Source: Uranotaenia lowii (Eukaryota > Arthropoda > Insecta > Diptera > Culicidae). From it: 64,000 bases of DNA. The notes below the pieces were generated by a model. The model was given only the letters and a program-made list of their open reading frames with translations. It searched no databases and was not told the origin of the DNA. A program made the position numbers and the translations under genes. Within the stretch, counting starts at the first letter, position 1. Every line of letters begins with the position of its first letter. Where the stretch lies: positions 14,799,752-14,863,751 of the forward strand of contig NC_073692.1 of NCBI RefSeq assembly GCF_029784155.1, in the 5' to 3' direction. This document shows positions 48,725 to 58,684 of this stretch, one piece after another.

Positions 48725-49336
48725 ATGGGGTGGTTTTCTAATGAAGAGATAATAAACACCAACAATCAAATGCCGGCCGAAAATCGTCTTCAAACGCAAG
48801 CAGTTGCGCCATGTGTGTTGACCGCATTGGCGGTATCGTACGTTCTAGTAAAAGTGTTTATCAGACTACAAAAGGGGCACGTCATAGTCCACAACGTTAA
48901 CGTACCAGTGTATGTGGACATTACAATAAAGAGCATTCCTAATTTATTAAAAATGCTAGATACTGAAAAGTGCGTGGAGATAACAAAGAAACATAAAACA
49001 CACCACCTAGTGGAAGTAACGAACGAAGTAACAAAAATAGAAGTATTGCCACACTTCGTCCACACAAAAACTAAAAAACTAGAAAAATATGCTAGTCAAC
49101 TTTTGAGTGAACAAAAAGGACATCTAATAGTATCCACAAGCCAGGGTTTAATGACGCATGGAAAAGCGTTGAAAATGAAAACAGGTGGCCAAGTGATAGC
49201 GTACATCTGCAGAAAACAGCGATTACCGATCGGTACGTCCATCATTAGCAGCAGAATCTACGTAGTATCCCCGGAATGGTGTAAAGGAGTGCGCCCACAC
49301 CAAATTGAGAATCGAATTATGATGTTATGGCTGTGA
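48725..49336 (+). CDS. Extended sORF1: MGWFS miniprotein fused to about 140 extra residues
   Basis: It starts MGWFSNEEIINTN, with a membrane segment (AVAPCVLTALAVSYVLVKVFI) and basic residues as in sORF1, but instead of ending it continues to residue 203. The extension is rich in beta-type residues, His and Lys (EVTKIEVLPHFVHTKTKK) and ends MMLWL. Nothing in it is recognised. It could be the ancestral long form, or a fusion with another gene. The frame is intact, and it has the same position relative to the pre-Gag ORF as the short forms. Confidence 0.55.
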   Translation: MGWFSNEEIINTNNQMPAENRLQTQAVAPCVLTALAVSYVLVKVFIRLQKGHVIVHNVNVPVYVDITIKSIPNLLKMLDTEKCVEITKKHKTHHLVEVTNEVTKIEVLPHFVHTKTKKLEKYASQLLSEQKGHLIVSTSQGLMTHGKALKMKTGGQVIAYICRKQRLPIGTSIISSRIYVVSPEWCKGVRPHQIENRIMMLWL

Positions 49337-49448
49337 CCCAGCATCCAAACAGAAAAGCAGGAAGAAGTGAACGAGAACTTTTCCACCTAAACGTAAGTTT
49401 TTACGCTGAGATATTAAACTATTAAAAATAACGATGACTAGTCACTAA

Positions 49449-49615
49449 ATGTCGGATGAAAGTTCAAGTCTTCTCGAACAATTGACGAATATCCTGTCAA
49501 ATTTGAAAAAATCTAAATTTAACAAAATAAGAACAGAAACTTTATTTGAGAAATCGGATCTAGCATATAGTTTAACGAGGCAAATTGAAGAAAAATTAAT
49601 TTTGCTGGAAGATTA
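49449..49615 (+). CDS. Pre-Gag helix ORF, truncated
   Basis: ATG 49,449 opens MSDESSSLLEQLTNILSNLK..., 55 residues, TAG 49,613-49,615. It is homologous in position and character to 31,564 and to the first part of the gag frame at 45,942. No capsid sequence follows. Confidence 0.5.
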
Positions 49616-50809
49616 GATTCCAGATTGTTACCAATTCGGTAACATTGTTTTGTTTTTATTTTAAATAATATTTATTGATGGGTGGAGTTAGGATTAATTT
49701 TTATAAGCAGCTAGCTCAAGGCAACGCAACGGCGAATTCAAATTCAAACCCGTGGTGGTCATCAGCGCAGAACATGGCGAAACCAAAAACGCACATGGTA
49801 TGAAGCGTTGCGTATAAGTCGAACGCAACAAATACACCATCACGCGTTCTGGAAGAACGCAAGCAGAAGCGAACTTCGAGATACGAGGTTTCTTGGCGAG
49901 TCAAAGCGCATCACCAAGTCTCTTGGTTTCCGGCGGCGAGCTAGTGCAGACGTATTCAGACAGTGCTCCGCAAAGTGTTGGGACAATAACGAATTCCCAC
50001 GGTCCGAACAAAGATCAGCGTTCAAGTTAGCCAGCTCGAGTTTTGTACCGATCATCGCCACAGCCAGAGACCAGCTTGGACCGAATCCCATCTCCCGTGT
50101 GTGCGTGACCGTCATACGCGTGGCTCGATCATTTTCCGTCCGCATCTCATCCAAGCCCGAGGTGTGGCAAACAAGCGCGCCAAGCCAGCAGCGCGAACCA
50201 GATCAACGACGACCAGCCTGGTGTGCGTGACCAGGCATTACGCTTGCGTTGGTCGGTCTGGTTTGCCCGTCCCAAACGAGTCGACAGAGAGACAGAACCG
50301 CATCATCCAGCCGGTAGTGCGTGGTACCGCATTATTGCCTCCCGTTGCCTCACACGTCGTGTCCGAGCGTGTAGACGATCCAGCCGAAGACCGAGGTACG
50401 CGCCTAGTCCAATGCGCGTGGTTGGCAAGCCATAGGAGAGAGACCGAACCGATCAACCGTTAGTGTGGTGCGTGGTACCGCGCCGCTCCTCCCGTTCCAT
50501 CCAGGCGTCGCCCAGTGCGTGGCGACCAAGACGACCCGACCGAGTAAGACGATTGTCCCGTTACCATCCCGTGTGCTTTTCATCGAGAATTCGCCGAATA
50601 CATCTAATTTGAAACCAAGGTATTTATCTTTTAGGAATCCACCCATCCGAAAACTCCCCCAGCCTAACAAACGCCCTGAGACCCAGGAACAAAAGAGGCC
50701 TTGAGCGTCCAAACCCGTTAGTCCCCGTGGCTTTAGACCAGGGACTGGGTGTTGCTGGGCAGCCCCTTCTGGGCTGAACCCGTTCCTGGGGAAAAAGTAA
50801 AGTTTCACC
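49616..50809 (+). repeat. Probable LTR and flank of a Lys-primed Ty3 element
   Basis: The right end, GTAAAGTTTCA (then CC and the PBS TGGCGCCCAACG), is clear; the left end is not. Related strings GTGCGTGACC and GTGCGTGGTACCGC recur at about 50,100, 50,220, 50,310 and 50,465, so the LTR holds internal repeats. Frames in this G/C-rich stretch look accidental. Confidence 0.45.
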
Positions 50810-50954
50810 TGGCGCCCAACGTGGGGCCCGAACCCACGACCCTGAGATTAAGAGTCTCATGCTCTACCGACTGAGCTAGCCGGGCGAGCATGAGACTCTT
50901 AATCTCAGGGTCGTGGGTTCGGGCCCCACGTTGGGCGCCAGGTGAAACTTTACT
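50796..50954. repeat. 69-bp perfect inverted repeat around a copied tRNA-Lys
   Basis: Bases 50,796-50,864 are the exact reverse complement of 50,886-50,954, with a 21-base spacer. Each arm holds the last 14 bases of an LTR-PBS junction plus the 3' three quarters of tRNA-Lys. The spacer is the tRNA 5' part. Because the LTR bases are included, this is not two ordinary tRNA genes facing each other. Confidence 0.9.
50813..50885 (-). tRNA. tRNA-Lys(CTT) copy with CCA encoded
   Basis: Read on the minus strand this is a complete 73-base tRNA: acceptor GCCCGGC, D-arm, anticodon loop with CTT (GACTCTTAATC), T-arm GGTTCGGGCC and discriminator G, followed by CCA (complement 50,810-50,812) and then LTR sequence. 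Genomic eukaryotic tRNA genes do not encode CCA, so this is a reverse-transcribed primer. Pol III box elements are present, so accidental expression is possible. Confidence 0.85.
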
Positions 50955-51975
50955 CTGTACGATTATGAAACAACTGTGAAGAAGGACGACGGATTGGTAT
51001 CTTTGAGGGGAGGTTACACATGCCCGTATAATAAAGATGGCTGTATGGATTCAGAAGGAGGGAATACGTACTGGGAATATACTCCTCAGGATGATTGCCT
51101 CCAGAATCAGTACAACGTACTTTACTCTGGAGAGGCTACGGAGACTATAGCCCTAGTCAACGGTCAAACTCAACGAATGTATTCAGTGAAGACGGGCGAA
51201 GTTATATTCAGCCTTATGACCACCGTTACGGCCCCTCTATGTTATCTGAGAGGATTCTCCACAGAACATCCTAGTCTCTTTATCTATGTATCTAAGGATG
51301 GCGAGAAGCCCTTTTCCAGGAAGATAAAGTCCGCTAAGAACATGGACATGTTCACATACGTGAACAGTAAGTTCGTGCATGTGGAACGTCACCTTCGGTC
51401 TAGCATCGAGAGCCTATACAGAGATGTAGTAAGACACAGATGTGACTTGGAACGAACTGTCTTGGAGACACGATTGGGGCTAGCTAGCTCAAATCCGATT
51501 GAATTTGCATACTTAGTAATGGGAGGACCCGGATACACTGCCCTCCAGATGGGAGAGGTAGTGTATATCATACAATGCCAGCCAGTTGACGTACAGCTAC
51601 GCGAAACCCCTTCTTGTTATCAGGAAATCCCGACCTATTACCAGAATAGGTCGGTGTTTGTGACTCCCCGCTCTAGATTGATTCAACAGTACGGCACTCA
51701 GGTTGACTGCAATTCTCTGATGTACCCTACATACTTCTTAAACGAAGACTGGTACAAGGTGCATTCAGGGCCACATCTAGTAAAAGCTCCAGGAGCTCTG
51801 AATCCTAGAGTGAGAGATACATGGAAATATACCGACCCTGGGTCTCTCATACAAGCAGGACTTTACACAAAAGACGCCCTAGATAAGCTTAGGCACGAAG
51901 TTATGTTCCCCTCAGAGAGGTCCGCTGTCACAAACATATTGACCCGTATTACGACCCGCATGATGCGACATGATG
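50955..51975 (+). pseudogene. Chuvirus-like glycoprotein EVE, 5' and 3' truncated
   Basis: The frame is open before 50,976 and begins at the palindrome edge, so there is no native start. About 330 codons of ectodomain have many paired Cys and a conserved middle block (HLRSSIESLYRDVVRHRC, then MGGPGYTALQMGEVVYIIQC), a pattern I associate with the gB-like class III glycoproteins of chuviruses. No membrane anchor is present. The true viral part ends near 51,975, and the frame runs on in low-complexity Val/Ser codons to 52,061. It is joined directly to retroelement LTR/tRNA sequence on the left. Confidence 0.6.
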
Positions 51976-52804
51976 GAGTTGTTGTTGTTGGTGCCTTCGT
52001 GTTCGTTTCGTCTTCTTCTAAGACGGATTCGAAAGGAAGTGGTGCCCAACTGTTATTTTAGTTTTCAATTATCATACCAGGGTGATTGATATAAATCATC
52101 AAAGCTAATACAAGCAAATTAGTTTTGATTATAACTTTGTCATCTTACAAGTTATTTATGAACACAAAGTTGTTAAATAAAACTGATCCAAACTATGTTG
52201 AAAAATCATCTATGATGTTTTAAAACAGTGCTGCGTTAAAATTCTTTGAAGTTTCGTCCCGAAAACTTCTTTGAAGTTACGTCCCGAAAATTCAATCGAT
52301 TTTCCGAAGGCAGGATCACTTGATTAGTAGGATCACAGATTAAATTGTGTAAATTTCAAATTTAGAATTCAGTTTCATTTGCTTAGACATGTATAAGAAT
52401 CACGTCATCTTTACCAAGTAATCTTGGGAGTCATGTCTTCTTCTGTGGTCTGCAACACTCATTTGGTTTTTTACAGAAAGTTTGTACAGCTCAGTTCAAA
52501 ACTCAATAGAAATTCAGTGCTTGTTCGTCGTCATTCCAACCTTGAACTCAAAAACTCCACACTCTGTTTGATTCAAATCTTCTATCAATGTTTTATAACC
52601 ACCCTTCACGAAAACATGTACCGTGAGTCAGCATGAAGCGCGATCACGCCACCCAGGCGATGGAAGCTATTTATGCTGAGAAGGATAAAATAAATAAAAC
52701 AGCATAAGGCACGGCCGACTCGGTAACAAAGTCCGATCGAGCGCGACTTATGCTGATCTAAGCAAAAAGGGTCACGTACACACCGCCCGGTCGCTGGCAT
52801 CGGT
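51976..52804 (+). other. Intervening sequence without genes
   Basis: A/T-rich, with a short tandem repeat (CTTTGAAGTT.CGTCCCGAAAA, twice at about 52,239-52,290) and, at 52,620-52,770, G/C-rich sequence with GCGCGACTTATGCTG, also found near 31,836, which suggests LTR debris. No frame is credible. Confidence 0.5.
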
Positions 52805-53262
52805 CAGTGGCATCGGTCTTGGTCAACGGATCCTCGATAAAGTATACACGCGTACTTTTAGACGAAGCGCTAATGGCCCATGCCGCAATTTGATCCAAAA
52901 AACGGCCCGGGCTTCGGGGGTGTGGGGACTCTGTGCTCAGAGGGGATCTACATCTTCGACAACAGCCCCAGTGTAAAGAGCTTTCTGGGCACGAAACCGC
53001 GGCAGACATATTCGCACGCGTATTCTGTGACAGCGGACGCTTATGTACCATGGAACGCAAAAAGTCTGTGCTTCGAAACCATGGACAGATTCGTTCTCAC
53101 AAGTCGGTACACGGAATTGATGCTGAATCAACAAATACTCGCGAATGTAGACAATATCCCAATAATGAGTCAAAAGCGACCGGAAATAATATGGGTAAAC
53201 GGCCCCCCGGGTTGCGGAAAAACGTATACGATAGTACAAACCGCAAAGATGTCGGCGAACCG
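52805..53262 (+). pseudogene. Virga/nege-like replicase fragments, units 1 (end) and 2 (start)
   Basis: Unit 1 contributes 80 bases ending at LLDEALMAHA (52,884). Unit 2 begins there and encodes, in one frame, the stretch before the helicase and the Walker A motif GPPGCGKT up to SANR (53,262), where another viral cDNA is inserted. The head-to-tail order of units 1, 2 and 3 shares the same junction bases (CATGCC then GCAATTTGATCC), so the units arose by tandem duplication. Confidence 0.8.
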
Positions 53263-54537
53263 CAACACAAATCCAATGAATACGAAAGAGTCAGCAAAAG
53301 GAGTTATTTATCAGACAGAACCAATTTTTGAGCAAAGAAACCCAATTAAGTGGTCAGGCACCTAAAAAACCAGCTACAGGGAAGATCCATCCTGATAACC
53401 CGCTGCCGGCAAAACGACAGGCACTAAAGGTTCCCACTCTTAGACTAAATATGGTTGCCGATACGTTGTTGACAGGATGTGAGGACTATGGAACCAACCC
53501 TCTCGATACAACTTCCAGGAAGCTGACTAAACCATTAGTCATGTACAAAGAAGATGCAGATTGGACCCCTAGTAGATCCTCAAGTGCAGTGTCTGAGGGT
53601 TAGGACGTCAGTGCTTCATCCAGTGGAGCAGCACCTTCTGTGGCAGTCAGCACTAGTTCTAGGGTACAAGAGTATGTGGCTGATTACATAGACGGAGAAT
53701 ATCACGATGCGTCATCAGAAGTAAATGACTTATCCTCTGAGTTCCAGCTGTTGAAGATCAAGGATGATGAGATTTCACAAAGCACCGAGCGGCATAGCCA
53801 AGAATTACCGGATTCGACTATTGAGACATTAGCTGCTACATTAAACTCTATCTTGGATGAATACTTTACTAAAGGAATAAATAAGATGGTTAGATCTGTC
53901 CATATTGTTGATAAGAAATTAATTGTCCATTTTGCGACCCATCCTCTTGATTTGAACAATAATTCTTCTACTACTACATTAGTTAATCAACCCATAGAAA
54001 TACGGGAGATCGCCACAGGGACAGAATCCTTTAGTTCCTCATCTGAAAGTTTGAACACGGATGAAGAGGAAGCTGTGCTTGACAGATATGCACCCGTTTT
54101 CGCTACAGGAGAATTCGCAACTCCAACTGAGAAAGTTGAGAAACCAGTCAGTAAGCCAGTTGCCCCAAAAGTTAAAAAGTCCGAAATTGCAGCTCCTGTT
54201 GCACGTCCTCATACCCCAGCGAGAGTCTCAGACACTAATCCATGCAAGCCTGGTCCCTCAAAACCGACCTCATCAGCTCCCGTAGTCCCTAAAGCAGGAA
54301 AGGAAGTCACTTATATGCATCTCCCAGGTAAGAAAGGAAAACCTGCTAGAATGAAGATTGACATGAAAAGATTCCCCTTTGCAAAAAATGAAACAATTCC
54401 AATATATAAGAGAGTTATCGTAATACTTGCCGGAATGAAGTTATACAATGCTTACGTTGAACAATATGCTCTAGATAAAGCTACAATTCAAATTCATTTT
54501 ATCTAAAAAAAACCTTAACACAAATACGAGAAAAAAA
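53263..54537 (+). other. Polyadenylated viral cDNA inserted in helicase EVE
   Basis: The host helicase sequence is split between GCGAACCG and CCTGGTC. The insert begins CAACACAAATCC just before an ATG and ends in nine A residues, with AACCG present on both sides (53,258-53,262 and 54,538-54,542). This fits an mRNA copied and inserted by target-primed reverse transcription. The 9-mer AACACAAAT at the start recurs at 54,517-54,525. Confidence 0.7.
53276..54506 (+). pseudogene. Phosphoprotein-like viral gene, frameshift and one stop
   Basis: ATG 53,276 opens a frame that shifts around 53,330-53,360. The new frame is interrupted by TAG at 53,601-53,603 and then stays open to TAA 54,504-54,506 (about 300 codons). 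The product is hydrophilic, acidic and Ser/Thr-rich in the middle, with a Pro/Lys-rich linker (PVSKPVAPKVKK) and a compact basic C-terminal domain, the layout of mononegavirus phosphoproteins. It has no diagnostic motif, so the assignment is tentative. Flanking AACACAAAT and the A-run after the stop look like transcription signals of such a virus. Confidence 0.45.
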
Positions 54538-54542
54538 AACCG

Positions 54543-54703
54543 CCTGGTCGGTCAGGATCTAATCCTGAGCATGACAAAGGAGGGACGCGAATCCATACTG
54601 GCCGCAATGACACGGAAGTACCCCGAAATCGATGCAGAGACACTGAAGTTGCACGTCAGAACAGTGGCTTCGGTCTTGGTCAACGGATCCTCGATAAAGT
54701 ATA
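54543..54703 (+). pseudogene. Virga/nege-like helicase, unit 2 middle part
   Basis: This continues unit 2 after the P-like insertion (RLVGQDLILSMTKEG...), matches 57,279-57,439 closely, and is interrupted after AAAGTATA by the DNA transposon. The Walker B part follows only at 56,833. Confidence 0.8.
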
Positions 54704-56832
54704 GGGTAAGTGAGCCTTAACTTGGCATGCTCCTTATCTTGGCATGCCAAAATGCATTTTGGTGATTTTCATGTCAAACATACGCCTAAAAATGAAAAAC
54801 AAAATCAAACATAAAAGAAAATCGTATATGGCAACATTCTGCATAGTATTTGTCCACAATTTTATCCAAATGACTGCGTAATATTTTTTTTTCGCATGAC
54901 AAACTGCAAATAAAATTATGATCTTCGGAAAAAATCTAAAATGAACCTACCTTGCTAGTGCATCTGCCATCTTCGGATTGGTTTTCAAAACACACTTCAT
55001 GATGGAAAAATCACTAAAAATTACCGTTGGCTACAGCAAAACATGGCAAAAATTATAAAATTATAACTTACTTCAAACAACGTACATTTTCTATCTAGAA
55101 TTGAAGAAAATATAAACATTTTTTTCGCCTTATCTTGGCATGCAAATCCACAAATAGAAGTATGCATGTATGCGTGAAAACGACATCAACAGGCAGTCGG
55201 CAGCTGGCGGTCGTTCGTCGGCCGTTAGTGCACAGTGGTTTAGAAATTGAAAAGCCGGTCAAAAGTAAATTGAATGATTGAAATAACTTAAAAATATCAT
55301 GAATGTATTTTGGACTATGATCGATTTATTTATCTCTCAAGCAGACTCAAGCGTATTTGTCATCTTAGTTGGAATTATAATGCTACAATTTAAGCTGCTC
55401 TCATATGGTAAAAAGTTCTCAATTCTTCTCAATAAAATTTACCTCTCAATAAATTAATTTACCGGTTCCGGATCCGCACTGATATCTTGGATCTCAATGT
55501 TGTTACAATATCCATACCCAAAAATTCAACATTTGGAAATAAGGTTTAACGTATTTTGATTTCATTTGATTTTTACTGTAGATGAACATTTGCTGCATAT
55601 GTGTCGCTTTGAAAGGAATTGTTAAAAAGTTCAAATTATAACTTTCTAAATATTATGTTTATTTAAAAAAATAATAGCACTGCAATGTTGAAATACTATG
55701 TTGTAACGAGCTTGAATTTTTATTGTTTTCAATTTCATGTGAAATCAAAAATATTATTTGGCCAAGTTTGTTTTTTATCATACATCACTGTGCATCAGCA
55801 GGAGGTGATGACGTTTGTTCTCTGTAGGAATGGAATATGCGAAGGAAGCGCTGCCTAGTTCGGGTAATGATTTTGCATGAGTGCGAGTGGGATGCAGCAC
55901 TTATTTTACCCAGCTTTTGAATTTGCTGTTCGTTTCCATTGCCTATAGCTCAAAAACGAACGAGTGAGATGCAATCTTTTTCTATCAGGCTGGCTGGAGC
56001 AAAAGTTTGTCTTGTTCTGCTATCCGAGTTTACGCATACGATTGCTAGAAAATTCCTAAGGGCGACATAAAACATTTATGATTCAAAGCTTTAAGCTTTA
56101 GTTTAAGCATTAGTTTGCCTCTTGCCTCGGTCATAATGGTTTTTAAAATGTCGGTCCTCCTTTTAAGGGAGTGGAATGAAAAAGAAATATGAACTTTTAC
56201 TATCTTATGTTAACCTGTTAACTTCAATGGAAACAGATCTATCGTGATTGCATGTTAAGAATTGAGCGAACGATTTGTTTGCTTCATTAATTAACATATT
56301 CATATTAACCAGTGCAATAATTTGGAATCTATTTGTTTTAAATTATATTTCTTATAATAGAAATTTTAAACACACAAAAACTGAAATAAACTAGTCAAAC
56401 TTTTTTACGTAAGATTATCATTCTACATGTAAATATCAATTCTAAAAGTTAATTGACATTTCGTACTTCCGACTTTTTGAAAACAATACAGAACATTGTT
56501 GTGTTTCCTTCCGGGATATTTTCGATGAGTCCGTGGGGGCTGTTCTTGTATTAGTGAGGCATGTTTCTTCTAGAGACGGCCAATTAAAGGAACTCATAAA
56601 GGGCCAAAATTCGGCGCGGGGGCTAAAATAAGGAGCATTTCAATCAATAGTTTGATCAGGTTTATCTCAAATTATCAACCGCTTTCAAGCAAGGACATAT
56701 TTTTACTGCCTTTCAGGCTAGTAAGCAATCATATTTCTCGAAGAACTTTTGAAGGTGCACATTACAGGAAGACTACAATCACGGGAAATCTAGTCAACCA
56801 TGCCTTAGGGGCCAAGATCGGGTACATTTACC
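54704..56832 (+). mobile_element. 2.1-kb non-autonomous DNA transposon
   Basis: The segment splits helicase unit 2 between AAAGTATA and CACGCGTAC. Its ends are imperfect inverted repeats: GGGTAAGTGAGCC...TCTTGGC on the left, and GGGTAAATGTACCC...TCTTGGC when the right end is read on the minus strand. ATGCTCCTTAT near the left end is also found inverted near 56,630. It holds no transposase frame. A target duplication is not evident. TTGGCATGC recurs three times near the left part. Confidence 0.6.
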
Positions 56833-57852
56833 CACGCGTACTTTTAGACGAAGCCCTAATGGCCCATGCCGCAATTTGATCCAAAAAACGGCCCGGGCTT
56901 CGGGGGTGTGGAGACTCTGTGCTCAGAGGGGATCTACATCTTCGACAACAGCCCCAGCGTAAAGAGCTTTCTGGGCACGAAACCGCGGCAGACATATTCG
57001 CACGCGTATTCTGTGACAGCGGACGCTTATGTACCATGGAACGCAAAAAGTCTGTGCTTCGAAACCATGGACAGATTCGTTCTCACAAGTCGGGTCACAG
57101 AATTGATGCTGAATCAACAAATACTCGCGAATGTAGACAATATCCCAATAATGAGTCAAAAGCGACCGGAAATAATATGGGTAAACGGCCCCCCGGGTTG
57201 CGGAAAAACGTACACGATAGTACAAACCGCAAAGATGTCGGCGAACCGCCTGGTCTTTTTATGATCCTGCCGCCTGGTCGGTCAGGATCTAATTCTGAGC
57301 ATGACAAAGGAGGGACGCGAATCCATACTGGCCACCGCAATGACACGGAAGTACCCCGAGATCGATGCAGAGACACTGAAGTTGCACGTCAGAACAGTGG
57401 CATCGGTCTTGGTCAGCGGATCCTCGATAAAGTATACACGCGTACTTTTAGACGAAGCGCTAATGGCTCATGCCGGTACGATAGGTTACGTAGTTGCCTT
57501 AACTGGTACGAGGACGGCCTTGATAATAGGGGATATACACCAGATTCCCTATGTTGACCGCGACCACATGTGCGAGCTTCGCTATTACTCTCCCGCGTGC
57601 TTCTCTGACATTACGTCAGAGTTAGAAATTACTTATCGTTGTCCAATGGATGTGACCCACTCCCTGCATGCGTTGTATAAGGGTGTGTATAAGTCGAAGG
57701 TCTTGACTGTTTATGAAGCTCAAGGTTTAGCTTTCGATACTGTCGTTTGTGTGCGTACTAACTCTAAGGCTTTAATGCTTTACGACAAGCTCGAATATGC
57801 CGTTGTCGCCATATCTAGGCATACTCGTTCGTTTACGTACTACAGTGACTAA
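56833..57852 (+). pseudogene. Virga/nege-like helicase, unit 2 end and unit 3
   Basis: Unit 2 ends at 56,870. Unit 3 gives the most complete helicase: Walker A GPPGCGKT (about 57,187), Walker B LLDEA (about 57,448), GDIHQIP, TYRCP, an SKVLTVYEAQG block and YAVVAISRHTRSF, all superfamily 1 motifs in order. One TGA lies in a 24-base in-frame insertion at about 57,254-57,277. The frame ends TAA 57,850-57,852. In the virus it would unwind RNA during replication. Confidence 0.85.
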
Positions 57853-58684
57853 AGCGACGCGATCACTATGCTTAGTGATCGTTGTTGCATATCAGATTCG
57901 GAGCTCTGCGAATGGAACGCCGCGCGATTGGCTGTGGCAAAAATACCAACCCTTACCGCCGGCAGTTATTTGTACGAGTCTGAGACGGTGCTTGAACGCC
58001 GTGAGTATCACACTGACTTGGACTTAGCCGCTGGACTCCCACAGGACAATCACGCCGTGCTGAGACCCATGAACCACACCGCATCATGAACTGTCTTAAA
58101 ACACCGCCCTCGTGGAAAGGTACCGCAGAATTGGACATTGCATATTTGCAAGCCTTCTACGATGCCGCGATGCCCACTGTTAATGGAGAGTGAAGACACG
58201 TATATACGTCTCACGGACCTTTCCGTTATACCCGGCCGCGGAGTGTATAAAAGTCCAGTTTACGGTACGTTGCCAGTTTACCACGCTTGCGCACTATCAT
58301 GCAGAAAAGAAAGGTGCGCTCGCAAAAGGAGTCCATACTCGGTGCGGTGAAGCGGAACCTCAACGCGCCTGAACTAGCGAACCCGGCATTATCGCCACGA
58401 AACTAGGTCATGCGCTGTATGAAAACTTCATCTGCTCAGGATTAGACCCGTCGAAGATGCACATCTTTGACGCGTACGGCAAAGACACTGTTGGTGCGCC
58501 GACACCGTTGATCGCACAACGGTTGGTTGACGAAACAGCCGCGCGGTCGACAACAACAGATAGTCAGCGAATTGCCGTTGCACTTACGCCCGTACAACAG
58601 TTTCACGTATATGGTGAAAACGGATGTCAAACCGCAGCTCACTCCAACGGCGAAGAACACGTACCCCAGTGTGCAGACAATCAT
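57853..58684 (+). pseudogene. Virga/nege-like replicase: helicase-polymerase linker and start of RdRp
   Basis: Coding pieces continue in changing frames: 57,868-58,089, then fragments around 58,100-58,200, and from about 58,590 the stretch VKTDVKPQL...YPSVQTI, typical of the N-terminal part of alphavirus-like RNA polymerases. The sequence enters the assembly gap before the catalytic motifs. Several stops and frameshifts show decay. Confidence 0.7.

Noticed and set aside
50238..50860. ORFs in the G/C-rich LTR-like stretch at 49,700-50,800
   Set aside because: Multiple overlapping frames on both strands with Arg/Pro-rich composition and internal repeats. No family resemblance.
50813..50945. 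Two functional tRNA-Lys genes facing each other
   Set aside because: CCA is encoded, the symmetric region includes LTR bases, and the second copy lacks the tRNA 5' part. A reverse-transcribed primer explains all three.
52776..52795. GTACACACCGCCCG resembling the 3' region of 18S rRNA
   Set aside because: Only about 14 bases match exactly, then an extra G occurs and similarity ends. Too short to call an rRNA fragment.
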